Source: Mycobacterium sp. (GTDB lineage Bacteria > Actinomycetota > Actinomycetes > Mycobacteriales > Mycobacteriaceae). From it: a DNA stretch of 6,317 bases. The notes below the pieces were generated by a model. It was given only the letters and a program-made list of their open reading frames with translations, was not told the origin of the DNA and did no database searches. The translations under genes and the position numbers were made by a program. Shown one piece after another: positions 1-6,317 of the stretch (position 1 is the stretch's first letter; each line of letters begins with the position of its first letter). The DNA lies in contig JAHFVB010000312.1 of NCBI GenBank assembly GCA_023264755.1, positions 1 to 6,317 of the forward strand, given 5' to 3'.

Positions 1-414
1 CAGGGTATTCCGCTGGTCGTGCTCGGCGGCAAGGAGTACGGCTCCGGGTCGTCGCGCGACTGGGCGGCCAAGGGCACCAGCCTGCTCGGCGTGCGCGCGG
101 TCATCACCGAGTCGTTCGAGCGCATCCACCGGTCGAACCTGATCGGCATGGGCGTCGTCCCGTTGCAGTTCCCCGCCGGGGAGTCCGCCGCGTCGTTGAA
201 GCTCGACGGCACCGAGACGTTCGACATCTCGGGCATCGCGACGCTCAACGAGGGCAAGACTCCGAAGACCATGCACGTCACCGCCACCAAGACCGACGGC
301 AGCAAGGTCGAGTTCGACGCGGTGGTCCGCATCGACACGCCTGGGGAAGCCGACTACTACCGCAACGGCGGCATCTTGCAGTACGTGCTGCGCAACATGT
401 TGAAGGCGAACTGA
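1..414 (+). CDS. acn: Aconitate hydratase A (aconitase), C-terminal part; 5' end outside window
   Basis: This is the last 137 residues of a cytoplasmic aconitase of the AcnA/IRP1 type, which interconverts citrate and isocitrate in the TCA cycle through a [4Fe-4S] cluster. The frame is open from base 1 and ends at TGA 412-414. Only the C-terminal swivel domain is present. It shows the signature [13 protein letters not shown] (residues 13-25 of the fragment), whose Ser/Arg residues contact substrate in the family, followed by [21 protein letters not shown] split over residues 37-57. The fragment ends in the typical [21 protein letters not shown] region. The cluster-binding cysteines lie upstream, outside the window. 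A TetR gene follows after 37 bp on the same strand with no obvious terminator between them, so co-transcription is likely. The family call is secure. Confidence 0.96.
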   Translation, partial: QGIPLVVLGGKEYGSGSSRDWAAKGTSLLGVRAVITESFERIHRSNLIGMGVVPLQFPAGESAASLKLDGTETFDISGIATLNEGKTPKTMHVTATKTDGSKVEFDAVVRIDTPGEADYYRNGGILQYVLRNMLKAN

Positions 415-451
415 CGGCCACGAACGGGCGTCCAGCAGAAGAGACGGTTCG

Positions 452-1018
452 TTGCCACGCGTGACCGACGACCATCTGGCGGCACGCCGGCGCCAGATCC
501 TCGACGGTGCGCGGCGATGTTTCGCAGAGTACGGATACGAGAAGGCGACCGTGCGGCGGCTCGAGCAGACCATCGGGCTGTCGCGCGGCGCCATCTTTCA
601 CCACTTCCGCGACAAGGACACCTTGTTCTTCGAGCTGGCGCGCGAGGACGCCGAGCGAATGGCCGACGTCGCGGCGCGCGAAGGCCTAATTCAGGTGATG
701 CGCGACATGCTGGCCGCTCCAGACCAGTTCGACTGGCTGGCTACCCGGCTCGAGATCGCCCGCAAGTTGCGGACCGACCCGCACTTCCATCAAGGCTGGG
801 CGGAGCGCTCGGCCGAGCTCTATGCGGCCACCACCGAGCGGCTGCGCAAGCAGAAGCAAGCCGGACGACTGCGCGACGACGTTCCGAGCGAAGTGCTGCA
901 CACGTACCTGGACTTGGTGCTTGACGGACTAGTGGCCCGGCTGGCGTCCGGAGACGATCCGGAAAAGCTCGGTGCGGTACTCGATCTGGTCGAGGAGTCG
1001 GTGCGTCAAGCCGACTGA
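452..1018 (+). CDS. acnR: TetR-family regulator, AcnR-type repressor of aconitase
   Basis: The product is a 188-aa one-domain-plus-ligand-pocket TetR protein. The N-terminal DNA-binding domain covers about residues 12-58, with the helix-turn-helix at about 33-52 ([20 protein letters not shown], followed by the usual FRDKDTLF). The all-helical ligand and dimer domain fills the rest. In Corynebacterium glutamicum the TetR gene directly downstream of acn encodes AcnR, which represses acn and binds citrate-Mg. Length and position match here, and the M. tuberculosis orthologue is Rv1474c. Autoregulation through read-through from the acn promoter is inferred; that promoter is not in the window. The start chosen is TTG 452, giving the MPRVT N-terminus common in this subfamily, with a GAG-containing purine run about 8 nt upstream. 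GTG 461 (185 aa) is the alternative. The 3' end overlaps the convergent small HTH gene by 13 bp. Confidence 0.9.
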   Translation: MPRVTDDHLAARRRQILDGARRCFAEYGYEKATVRRLEQTIGLSRGAIFHHFRDKDTLFFELAREDAERMADVAAREGLIQVMRDMLAAPDQFDWLATRLEIARKLRTDPHFHQGWAERSAELYAATTERLRKQKQAGRLRDDVPSEVLHTYLDLVLDGLVARLASGDDPEKLGAVLDLVEESVRQAD

Positions 1019-1203
1019 CGGCGCGTGCGGTGGTTGGGTCCACCACGGCTGCGCATCGTCGTGCCCGACTCGCGCAGCAGGCTGTGGATCGACCCGTAGG
1101 ACCGCCCGGTGGAGGCCACCAGCGACCGGATGCTCGCTCCGTTTTCATACGCGACACGTAACTCGGTCAGCAGCTCGTCGCGTGACCCGTTGGACTCAGT
1201 CAT
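1006..1203 (-). CDS. Small helix-turn-helix protein (Rv1473A-like putative regulator)
   Basis: This 65-aa basic protein begins at ATG 1203-1201 behind a strong Shine-Dalgarno sequence. Residues 8-20 form a charged helix (RDELLTELRVAYE). Residues 23-46 then read as a helix-turn-helix (ASIRSLVASTGRSYGSIHSLL), followed by a basic tail with [12 protein letters not shown]. The pattern 'G-x-SIR-x-L-x-x-x-TGRSYG-x-(I/V)H-x-x-L' is typical of small actinobacterial HTH proteins of unknown target. From memory, M. tuberculosis carries a near-identical protein, Rv1473A, between the ABC-F gene and the TetR gene. It has no ligand domain. It could bind DNA as a dimer or act as an accessory factor; its target is unknown. 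It is convergent with acnR, and the last 13 bp of the two genes overlap. The open frame extends upstream to 1284, but the RBS and homology place the start at 1203. Confidence 0.82.
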   Translation of the reverse strand: MTESNGSRDELLTELRVAYENGASIRSLVASTGRSYGSIHSLLRESGTTMRSRGGPNHRTRRQSA

Positions 1204-1206
1204 AGA

Positions 1207-1216
1207 CCCTCTCCCC
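1207..1216 (-). promoter_or_regulatory. Strong ribosome binding site of the small HTH gene
   Basis: The - strand reads GGGGAGAGGG here, 3 nt before ATG 1203, with the GGAG core spaced 7 nt from it. This fixes the start of the 65-aa protein against a longer open frame upstream. The 108-bp gap behind it (1204-1311) must hold any private promoter. I found no perfect mycobacterial TANNNT -10 there; the nearest is TAATCG. A CGCGAACGCG inverted repeat at 1263-1272 is a possible but unproven operator. Confidence 0.7.
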
Positions 1217-1272
1217 AGTTGCCTAGGCCCCCCGATTACCCACCCCAGCAACGGGCTAATCACGCGAACGCG

Positions 1273-1292
1273 AAAAGCCAGCAAAGGTTGGC
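1273..1292 (-). terminator. Weak intrinsic terminator candidate after the ABC-F gene
   Basis: About 20 bp past the ABC-F stop codon the - strand transcript reads GCCAAC-CTTT-GCTGGC followed by TTTT. This is a 6-position stem with one A·C mismatch and a 4-nt loop, running into a short T tract. Read on the + strand the same stem is fully paired with one G·U. The stem is short and the T tract is only four bases long, so termination would be partial at best. Confidence 0.3.
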
Positions 1293-1311
1293 GAATCCGG
1301 GTACCGGCGCC

Positions 1312-2940
<1,629 letters not shown>

Positions 2941-2946
2941 GCTGTT

Positions 2947-2951
2947 CTCCT
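2947..2951 (-). promoter_or_regulatory. Shine-Dalgarno of the ABC-F gene
   Basis: The - strand reads GGAGATAGGAGAACAGC directly before GTG 2940. The AGGAG lies 6 nt from the start, with a second GGAG 6 nt further back. This decides the GTG start, and it is the best SD match among the full-length genes here. Confidence 0.75.
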
Positions 2952-3003
2952 ATCTCCGGTCGCTGCCATTGCCCGCCGGTACGCCCGTGCCAGTCACCGG
3001 CGA

Positions 3004-3825
3004 CTACTTGTCGTCGGTGAAGACTGCGGGTCGCTGCTCGGCGCGCGCAGCGACCGCTTCCTCGAAGTTGGTGGTGAGTAACCTCACGAAGAGTTGTCCC
3101 AGGCCCTCGGCCTGCATATGACCTTCCAGGCTACCGGCGTCCAGTCCACTCCAGAGCGTGCGCTTGGTCAACTCGACTCCGGGCCGCGAGAACGCCGCGA
3201 TGCGCTCGGCCAGCTGATAGCAGGTCTCGAGCAGTTGGTCGCCGGGCACGGTACGCGACACCAGGCCGATGCGTTCGGACTCTGCGGCGTCGACGTCGCG
3301 GCCGGTCAGCATGATCTCGAACGCCCGCGAAGCACCAATCGCCCGTGGTAGCAGGTACGAAAGCCCCAGTTCGCTGGCCGTCAACCCGTTGTTGATGCCA
3401 GCCGCCCGGAAGTACGCGCCGTCGGCTGCGACCCGGATGTCGCACGCCAAGGCCAGACACAAGCCGCCGCCGATCGCTGCCCCGTTGACGGCGGCGATCA
3501 CCGGCTGATGCAGCTTGCGTATGGCGAGAATCACGTCGTCGAGCACTTCCATCGACCGCAACGCGTAGGTGGGCCGGGTCAAACCGTCGACGTGGGGTAC
3601 CGAGCCTGCTGACTTGTGGTCGGCGCCGGAGGAGAACCCCCGCCCGGCTCCGGTCAGGACCACCACCCGGGTGTCGTTGTCGACGGCCAGCTCGGCCAGC
3701 GCCTGCTTTAGCGGCACCATGACGTCGAACGCCATCGAGTTCATCCGGTCGGGCCGGTTCAGGGTCACCAGCGCCACGTGTGGCCGGGGGCGCTCGACCA
3801 GGACAAGCGGGGTTTGCTCACTCAC
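3004..3825 (-). CDS. echA12: Enoyl-CoA hydratase/isomerase-family protein EchA12
   Basis: This crotonase-fold protein has 273 aa from GTG 3825. The two oxyanion-hole segments are clear: GFSSGAD (63-69) and NGAAIGGG (114-121). Together they would hold an acyl-CoA thioester. From memory, the middle and C-terminus are nearly identical to M. tuberculosis EchA12 (for example INNGLTASELGLSYLLPRAI and ELTKRTLWSGLD). The two glutamates that catalyse water addition in classical hydratases are replaced by Cys 123 and Gly 143. An acidic Glu 152 sits close to where dienoyl-CoA isomerases carry a catalytic Asp, so isomerase or another crotonase chemistry fits better than hydration. The start is uncertain. 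GTG 3825 (MSEQTP...) lies 7 nt after a TANNNT motif, so a leaderless start is possible. ATG 3849 would give 281 aa but has no SD, and TTG 3903 falls inside a hairpin. The gene lies 97 bp after the thioredoxin and 63 bp before the ABC-F gene. Confidence 0.9.
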   Translation of the reverse strand: MSEQTPLVLVERPRPHVALVTLNRPDRMNSMAFDVMVPLKQALAELAVDNDTRVVVLTGAGRGFSSGADHKSAGSVPHVDGLTRPTYALRSMEVLDDVILAIRKLHQPVIAAVNGAAIGGGLCLALACDIRVAADGAYFRAAGINNGLTASELGLSYLLPRAIGASRAFEIMLTGRDVDAAESERIGLVSRTVPGDQLLETCYQLAERIAAFSRPGVELTKRTLWSGLDAGSLEGHMQAEGLGQLFVRLLTTNFEEAVAARAEQRPAVFTDDK

Positions 3826-3830
3826 GGGAT

Positions 3831-3846
3831 GCACGCTATCGCGTGC
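3831..3846. repeat. Inverted repeat, 6-bp arms, upstream of echA12
   Basis: GCACGC-TATC-GCGTGC is a perfect 6-bp inverted repeat with a 4-nt centre. It covers the candidate -10 hexamer of echA12 and ends 5 nt before the GTG start. It could be an operator for a dimeric repressor, or simply an RNA stem in read-through transcripts. Confidence 0.5.
3833..3838 (-). promoter_or_regulatory. Possible -10 element for a leaderless echA12 transcript
   Basis: The - strand hexamer TAGCGT matches the mycobacterial SigA -10 consensus TANNNT. It is followed by 7 nt (GCATCCC) and then the GTG start of echA12, which is the spacing expected when transcription begins on the start codon itself. No Shine-Dalgarno is present before this GTG, which agrees with leaderless translation. 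No clear -35 is seen, but mycobacterial promoters often lack one. The motif is short, so chance occurrence is possible. Confidence 0.4.
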
Positions 3847-3851
3847 CATGC

Positions 3852-3872
3852 CACGAACCGGCGACATTCGTG
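3852..3872. repeat. Inverted repeat, 6-bp arms, in the trx–echA12 gap
   Basis: CACGAA (3852-3857) and TTCGTG (3867-3872) form a perfect 6-bp inverted repeat around a 9-nt centre. It lies immediately upstream of the alternative ATG 3849, leaving no room for a single-stranded Shine-Dalgarno there. This argues against that start. Confidence 0.45.
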
Positions 3873-3882
3873 CCCGGCCGCC

Positions 3883-3905
3883 GCTTGGCCCAAACCGGGC
3901 CAAGC
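3883..3905 (-). terminator. Perfect 9-bp GC-rich hairpin after the thioredoxin gene
   Basis: GCTTGGCCC (3883-3891) and GGGCCAAGC (3897-3905) pair perfectly around the 5-nt loop AAACC (GGTTT on the - strand). On the transcript the stem begins 17 nt past the thioredoxin stop codon. There is no T tract, so it is either a tailless terminator of the kind often proposed in mycobacteria or a 3' stabilising stem-loop that uncouples trx from echA12 mRNA. Confidence 0.45.
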
Positions 3906-3921
3906 CTCCGTCAGAGCTCGG

Positions 3922-4284
3922 TCAGGCCTCGCCACTTTGCTGCGCGGCCTCTGCGGCCTCCACGTCCAGGGCCTTGAGTTGACCGATGAGCTCGTCGAGC
4001 TGCGGGGCCGGAAGCATGCCGGAGTGCCGGAACACCATGCGACCCTTCTTGAACGCCATCAGGGTGGGAATGGCCTGGATCTCGGCGGCGGCGGCGAGCG
4101 CCTGCTCGGCCTCGGTGTCGACCTTGGCGTGCACCACTTCGGGGTGCTTGTCCGAGGACGCCGCGAAGGTCGGCGCGAACGCGCGACACGGCCCGCACCA
4201 GGACGCCCAGAAGTCCACCAGGACGATCTCGTTCTGCTCGACCGTGGCGTTGAACTGTTCTGCGGTGATGTCTTGCGTAGTCAC
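3922..4284 (-). CDS. Thioredoxin
   Basis: This 120-aa single-domain thioredoxin is a cytosolic dithiol-disulfide reductant recharged by thioredoxin reductase. The active site is WCGPC, with Cys 30 and Cys 33. It is preceded by the buried Asp 24 in LVDFWASW, and the cis-proline is Pro 73 in the AIPT motif. All catalytic features of a working thioredoxin are present, and there is no signal peptide. It matches M. tuberculosis Rv1471, which is called trxB1 although it is a thioredoxin, not a reductase. The C-terminus carries a short acidic, Ala-rich tail. The start chosen is GTG 4284 (MTTQDITAEQF), with GGGA 5 nt upstream, because the known homologue begins at this point. GTG 4308 (128 aa, GGGAA 7 nt upstream) is equally possible. 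It follows the flavin oxidoreductase by 45 bp on the same strand and is probably co-transcribed with it. Confidence 0.93.
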   Translation of the reverse strand: MTTQDITAEQFNATVEQNEIVLVDFWASWCGPCRAFAPTFAASSDKHPEVVHAKVDTEAEQALAAAAEIQAIPTLMAFKKGRMVFRHSGMLPAPQLDELIGQLKALDVEAAEAAQQSGEA

Positions 4285-4329
4285 GATTGTCCCAACGTCG
4301 TCGTTCACCTGCTTGTTCCCAGCATGTGG

Positions 4330-5436
4330 TCAGTGCAGCTGCGCCAGCGCGACCGCGGCGTCGAACCCATTGAACCCAGCGAGCGCACCATCGCGCAGCC
4401 GGTTCACCCAGGCGGGGTCCGCGAGCAGGGCTCGCCCGACGGCCACGGCGTCGAATTCGCCCGCCTCGAATTGCTCGAGCAGCCGATCGACCGGTGCCGG
4501 CGGAATGCGGCCGCCGGCGCGGCCGGGGGTGAACTCGGTCGCCAACCCCACCGAACCGACCGCGATGACCGGCACCCCCGTGACCTTCTTGGTCCACCCG
4601 GACAGGGTCGTGTTCGGATCCACGTCGGGGAAGGCGGGCTGGTAGTGCCGGCGGGTGGACGGGTGAAAGACGTCGACTCCCGCGGTGACGAGCGGTGCGA
4701 GCAGCTCCTGCAAGGCCGTGGGATCGTCGGCGACCGAAGCGGTGTAGTCGGTCTGCTTCCACTGCGAGAAGCGGAAGATGATCGGGAGGTCGGGGCCGAC
4801 GGCTGCCCGTACCGCCGCCACTACCTCGGCGGGGAACCGGGCCCGGCCCGCTCGCGAGCCGCCGTAGGCGTCGGTGCGTCGATTCGTCTTCGCCCAGAGG
4901 AATTCGTCGAGCAGGTAACCGTGAGCGCCGTGCAATTCCACGGCGTCGAAGCCGACCGCGCGGGCGTTGGCCGCCGCCTCGGCGAAGTCGGCGGCTACGG
5001 ATTCGAGCTCGGCGGCGCTCAAGGCGCGCCCGATCGGTTCGCCCACGCAGTTCAGGCCCGAGGGGCTCACCGGTGCGATCCCGTCGCGAGCCCCGCGCTC
5101 GGCCCCCTGATGCCACAGCTGGGCGGCGATCGCTCCACCGTGGGCGTGCACTGCCTTGGTGACCGCGCGCCAGCCGTCGAGCGCGGCGGCGCCGGCCAAC
5201 GCCGGGATGTCCTCGGACCCGCTGGCCTCCGGCTGCGCCAGCCGCAGGCCCTCGGTGATGATCAGCCCCACGCCGCCTTCGGCCCGCCTCGCGTAGTACG
5301 CGGCCACGTCGGCCCCTGGCACGCCGTGCGGCGAGGCCCGTCTGGTCATCGGGGCCATCGCGAACCGGTTGCGCATCGTCAGCGATTTGACCGCAAGCGG
5401 CTGGAAGAGCGCGTTCACGCGCGGGTCATGGGTCAC
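4330..5436 (-). CDS. NADH:flavin oxidoreductase, Old Yellow Enzyme family
   Basis: This 368-aa FMN-binding TIM-barrel enzyme would use NAD(P)H to reduce activated C=C bonds such as enones, nitro-olefins or related electrophiles. Family marks in order are MAPMTR (27-32), with Thr 31 at the flavin-tuning position; AAQLWHQG (104-111); and the catalytic pair His 169/His 172 in ELHGAHGYLLDEFL, followed by AYGGS (190-194). After these come FRFSQWKQTDY (221-231), a GSVGL phosphate-site segment (294-298) and AVGRALLADP (332-341). There is no C-terminal iron-sulfur/NAD domain, so it is the short single-domain form. The cysteine of the YqjM class at the FMN N5 side is absent. The start chosen is GTG 5436 (MTHDPRVN), because AGGTGG lies 8 nt upstream; GTG 5448 would lie within that SD. 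It is 29 bp downstream of the unknown 209-aa gene. The natural substrate is not predictable. Confidence 0.93.
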   Translation of the reverse strand: MTHDPRVNALFQPLAVKSLTMRNRFAMAPMTRRASPHGVPGADVAAYYARRAEGGVGLIITEGLRLAQPEASGSEDIPALAGAAALDGWRAVTKAVHAHGGAIAAQLWHQGAERGARDGIAPVSPSGLNCVGEPIGRALSAAELESVAADFAEAAANARAVGFDAVELHGAHGYLLDEFLWAKTNRRTDAYGGSRAGRARFPAEVVAAVRAAVGPDLPIIFRFSQWKQTDYTASVADDPTALQELLAPLVTAGVDVFHPSTRRHYQPAFPDVDPNTTLSGWTKKVTGVPVIAVGSVGLATEFTPGRAGGRIPPAPVDRLLEQFEAGEFDAVAVGRALLADPAWVNRLRDGALAGFNGFDAAVALAQLH

Positions 5437-5444
5437 GTTGCCGT

Positions 5445-5450
5445 CCACCT
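5445..5450 (-). promoter_or_regulatory. Shine-Dalgarno of the flavin oxidoreductase gene
   Basis: AGGTGG on the - strand, 8 nt before GTG 5436. It overlaps the upstream in-frame GTG 5448, so it argues for the shorter, 368-aa product. Confidence 0.65.
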
Positions 5451-5465
5451 AATCGATTCGACGGG

Positions 5466-6095
5466 TCAGGAGCGCAGTTCGGCGCGACCGCGTTCGAGGA
5501 ACTTCGCGACGTCGACCGCAAGTGCATCGACGTCATGGTCCGGGTCCAGCGGGTGCACGGCTCCGAACGGGGCGTTCCAGAATCCTCCCGTGCGCGCCGT
5601 CCACGGTGCCACGTAGGCGTAGGGCATGGGGTGGTAGGAGTCGCCGGCCGACACTCCGTAGTTGACCTCGCCGTCGGCGACGGCGACGTCGAAGTGTTCC
5701 GGCCACAGCACCGGATGTCCTTCGGGCAGTACCTGCTTGAGCGCATAGCCGCCCGCGTACAAACTGCGGTGAAGTAGCTCCGCCGCCGCGGGATCGAGTT
5801 TCAGGACCGCGTCGACCGGGAGCGGATCGACGATCTCGTACACCCCGTCCGGTGGGCCGTAGGTCAGCTCGGCCGCATCCGCGAGGTCACCGACGCGACC
5901 GACCAGCGGAGTCGCGCCGTGCTGCCACGTGAATTCGGTGCCGTGCACGCCGAGCGGAAGCGCGACCCCGACGAAACCGTCGGGCCGTACCGCGAGCCGG
6001 ATGGTGCCTGCCGCCCGATGCTGCGGACCGGCGATCAGGCTCTCGGCGATGCCCCGCAGTTGGCGGCGGGTGGTGACGTAGGCGTCGCTGTCCAT
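5466..6095 (-). CDS. Conserved-looking hypothetical protein, 209 aa
   Basis: I do not recognise a named family. The protein is soluble, with no signal peptide or membrane segment. It begins with a helical stretch (MDSDAYVTTRRQLRGIAESL), then a β-rich half that includes TIRLAVRPDGFVGVALPLG and the segment HGTEFTW. A distinctive core at 128-162 carries HPVLWPEHFDVAVADGEVNY, followed by GVSAGDSYHPMPYAYV (147-162). An aromatic patch GGFWNAPFGA lies at 170-179. The His/Asp/Tyr/Trp density suggests a ligand- or metal-binding pocket, but this is inference. The start is ATG 6095, with AGGGTGG 5 nt upstream that overlaps the stop codon of the preceding gene. GTG 6104 (212 aa) is less likely. The open frame continues upstream to 6314, but that part is a shadow of the regulator gene. 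Placement between an XRE regulator and an oxidoreductase suggests a shared operon. Confidence 0.85.
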   Translation of the reverse strand: MDSDAYVTTRRQLRGIAESLIAGPQHRAAGTIRLAVRPDGFVGVALPLGVHGTEFTWQHGATPLVGRVGDLADAAELTYGPPDGVYEIVDPLPVDAVLKLDPAAAELLHRSLYAGGYALKQVLPEGHPVLWPEHFDVAVADGEVNYGVSAGDSYHPMPYAYVAPWTARTGGFWNAPFGAVHPLDPDHDVDALAVDVAKFLERGRAELRS

Positions 6096-6100
6096 TGCGT

Positions 6101-6107
6101 CCACCCT
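6101..6107 (-). promoter_or_regulatory. Shine-Dalgarno of the 209-aa gene, embedded in the upstream stop codon
   Basis: AGGGTGG on the - strand, 5 nt before ATG 6095. Its first two bases are part of the TAG stop of the XRE gene. This arrangement usually means translational coupling, with ribosomes ending the regulator re-initiating on the next gene. Confidence 0.6.
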
Positions 6108-6317
6108 AGGCCACGGTGTTGGGGTCGGGTGGGTTCGCTTCCCGGAGCTCTTGTCTGGCGGGCCGCGGCGGTTCCGGTCGCCGGGTGGCCGCGGCCAGCC
6201 GGTCGAGCAGGTCCTGTTCTGCGCTGTGCGGCCCAGCGGTATAGACGACGAGCACCTGGTGGTCCTCGGTAGCCGGGATGTGGAACGTCTCGTAGGCGAG
6301 GCTGATTTCGCCAATCA
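6106..6317 (-). CDS. XRE-family regulator with MmyB-like ligand-binding domain, C-terminal end; 5' part outside window
   Basis: The last 69 residues of a protein run in from the window edge and end at TAG 6108-6106. The visible part contains IGEISLAYETFHI, then HQVLVVYTAGPHSAEQDLLD and RLAAATRR. The 'G-x-(L/I)-x-L-x-YE ... (L/V)-x-VYTA-x-P-x-S-x-x-x-x-LL' pattern is how the MmyB-like ligand-binding domain ends. That domain follows an N-terminal XRE helix-turn-helix in many actinobacterial regulators, some shown to bind fatty-acid-like ligands. The helix-turn-helix itself is not in the window, so the XRE part is inferred. A Pro/Arg-rich tail follows the domain (about residues 46-69). It is the first gene of the inferred unit with the 209-aa protein (10-bp gap) and the oxidoreductase, which it may regulate. 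Confidence 0.72.
   Translation of the reverse strand, partial: IGEISLAYETFHIPATEDHQVLVVYTAGPHSAEQDLLDRLAAATRRPEPPRPARQELREANPPDPNTVA

Noticed and set aside
278..604. 108-aa - strand frame over the acn/acnR junction
   Set aside because: It is antisense to two well-supported genes, with Arg/Cys-rich translation and no motif.
1204..1284. Upstream extension of the small HTH protein to 92 aa
   Set aside because: A strong Shine-Dalgarno lies directly before ATG 1203, and the extension contains that SD and resembles non-coding sequence.
3826..3903. Longer EchA12 starting at TTG 3903 or ATG 3849
   Set aside because: TTG 3903 lies inside a perfect hairpin. ATG 3849 has no SD and directly follows another stem. 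The crotonase domain begins only after GTG 3825. ATG 3849 is not fully excluded.
3911..5116. 401-aa - strand frame over the thioredoxin and oxidoreductase
   Set aside because: It is in a shifted frame relative to two well-supported genes and its translation is Arg/Gly-rich noise.
5437..5465. Promoter between the 209-aa gene and the oxidoreductase
   Set aside because: The gap is 29 bp and mostly taken up by the SD. No TANNNT placed for a leaderless start was seen, so co-transcription is simpler.
3778..5616. 612-aa open frame on the + strand across echA12, thioredoxin, oxidoreductase and the 209-aa gene
   Set aside because: It spans four real - strand genes and their gaps, has Arg/Gly/His-rich composition and no recognisable domain. 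Long stop-free antisense frames are expected at this GC content.
6096..6314. Upstream extension of the 209-aa gene to 282 aa
   Set aside because: The extra 73 residues are Ser/Arg/Thr/Pro-rich shadow of the XRE regulator's C-terminus. A good SD with ATG 6095 marks the true start.

Overview
The window is high-GC actinobacterial DNA. Gene order and protein sequences point to a Mycobacterium or Mycolicibacterium. The order acn – TetR regulator – small HTH protein – ABC-F ATPase – echA12 – thioredoxin is, from memory, that of the M. tuberculosis Rv1475c–Rv1471 neighbourhood, read here from the other strand. GTG/TTG starts are frequent, as is usual in this group. No database search was possible, so the family names are recognitions from motifs.

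Layout. On the + strand, the 3' end of aconitase (acn, 1-414) is followed after 37 bp by a full-length TetR repressor of the AcnR type (452-1018). Everything else reads on the - strand. From right to left these are: the C-terminus of an XRE/MmyB-like regulator entering at the window edge (6106-6317); an unrecognised 209-aa protein (5466-6095); an Old Yellow Enzyme-type flavin oxidoreductase (4330-5436); a thioredoxin (3922-4284); the crotonase-fold protein EchA12 (3004-3825); a soluble ABC-F ATPase (1312-2940); and a 65-aa helix-turn-helix protein (1006-1203). The last gene converges on acnR and overlaps its 3' end by 13 bp.

How the genes may work together. The acn/acnR pair fits iron- and citrate-linked control of the TCA cycle. 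The XRE gene, the 209-aa gene and the oxidoreductase gene are tightly spaced (10 and 29 bp), so they look like one regulator-plus-redox-enzyme transcription unit that runs on into the thioredoxin. After the thioredoxin, a 97-nt gap holds three consecutive inverted repeats and a TANNNT motif placed for a leaderless GTG start. This suggests that echA12 plus the ABC-F gene form a separately promoted unit. A weak terminator candidate follows the ABC-F gene.

I see no mobile element, CRISPR array, tRNA or rRNA. This is mostly ordinary core-genome content. The points most worth a second look are the structured trx–echA12 intergenic region, EchA12 lacking both hydratase glutamates, the acnR/HTH tail-to-tail overlap, and the uncharacterised protein next to the oxidoreductase.
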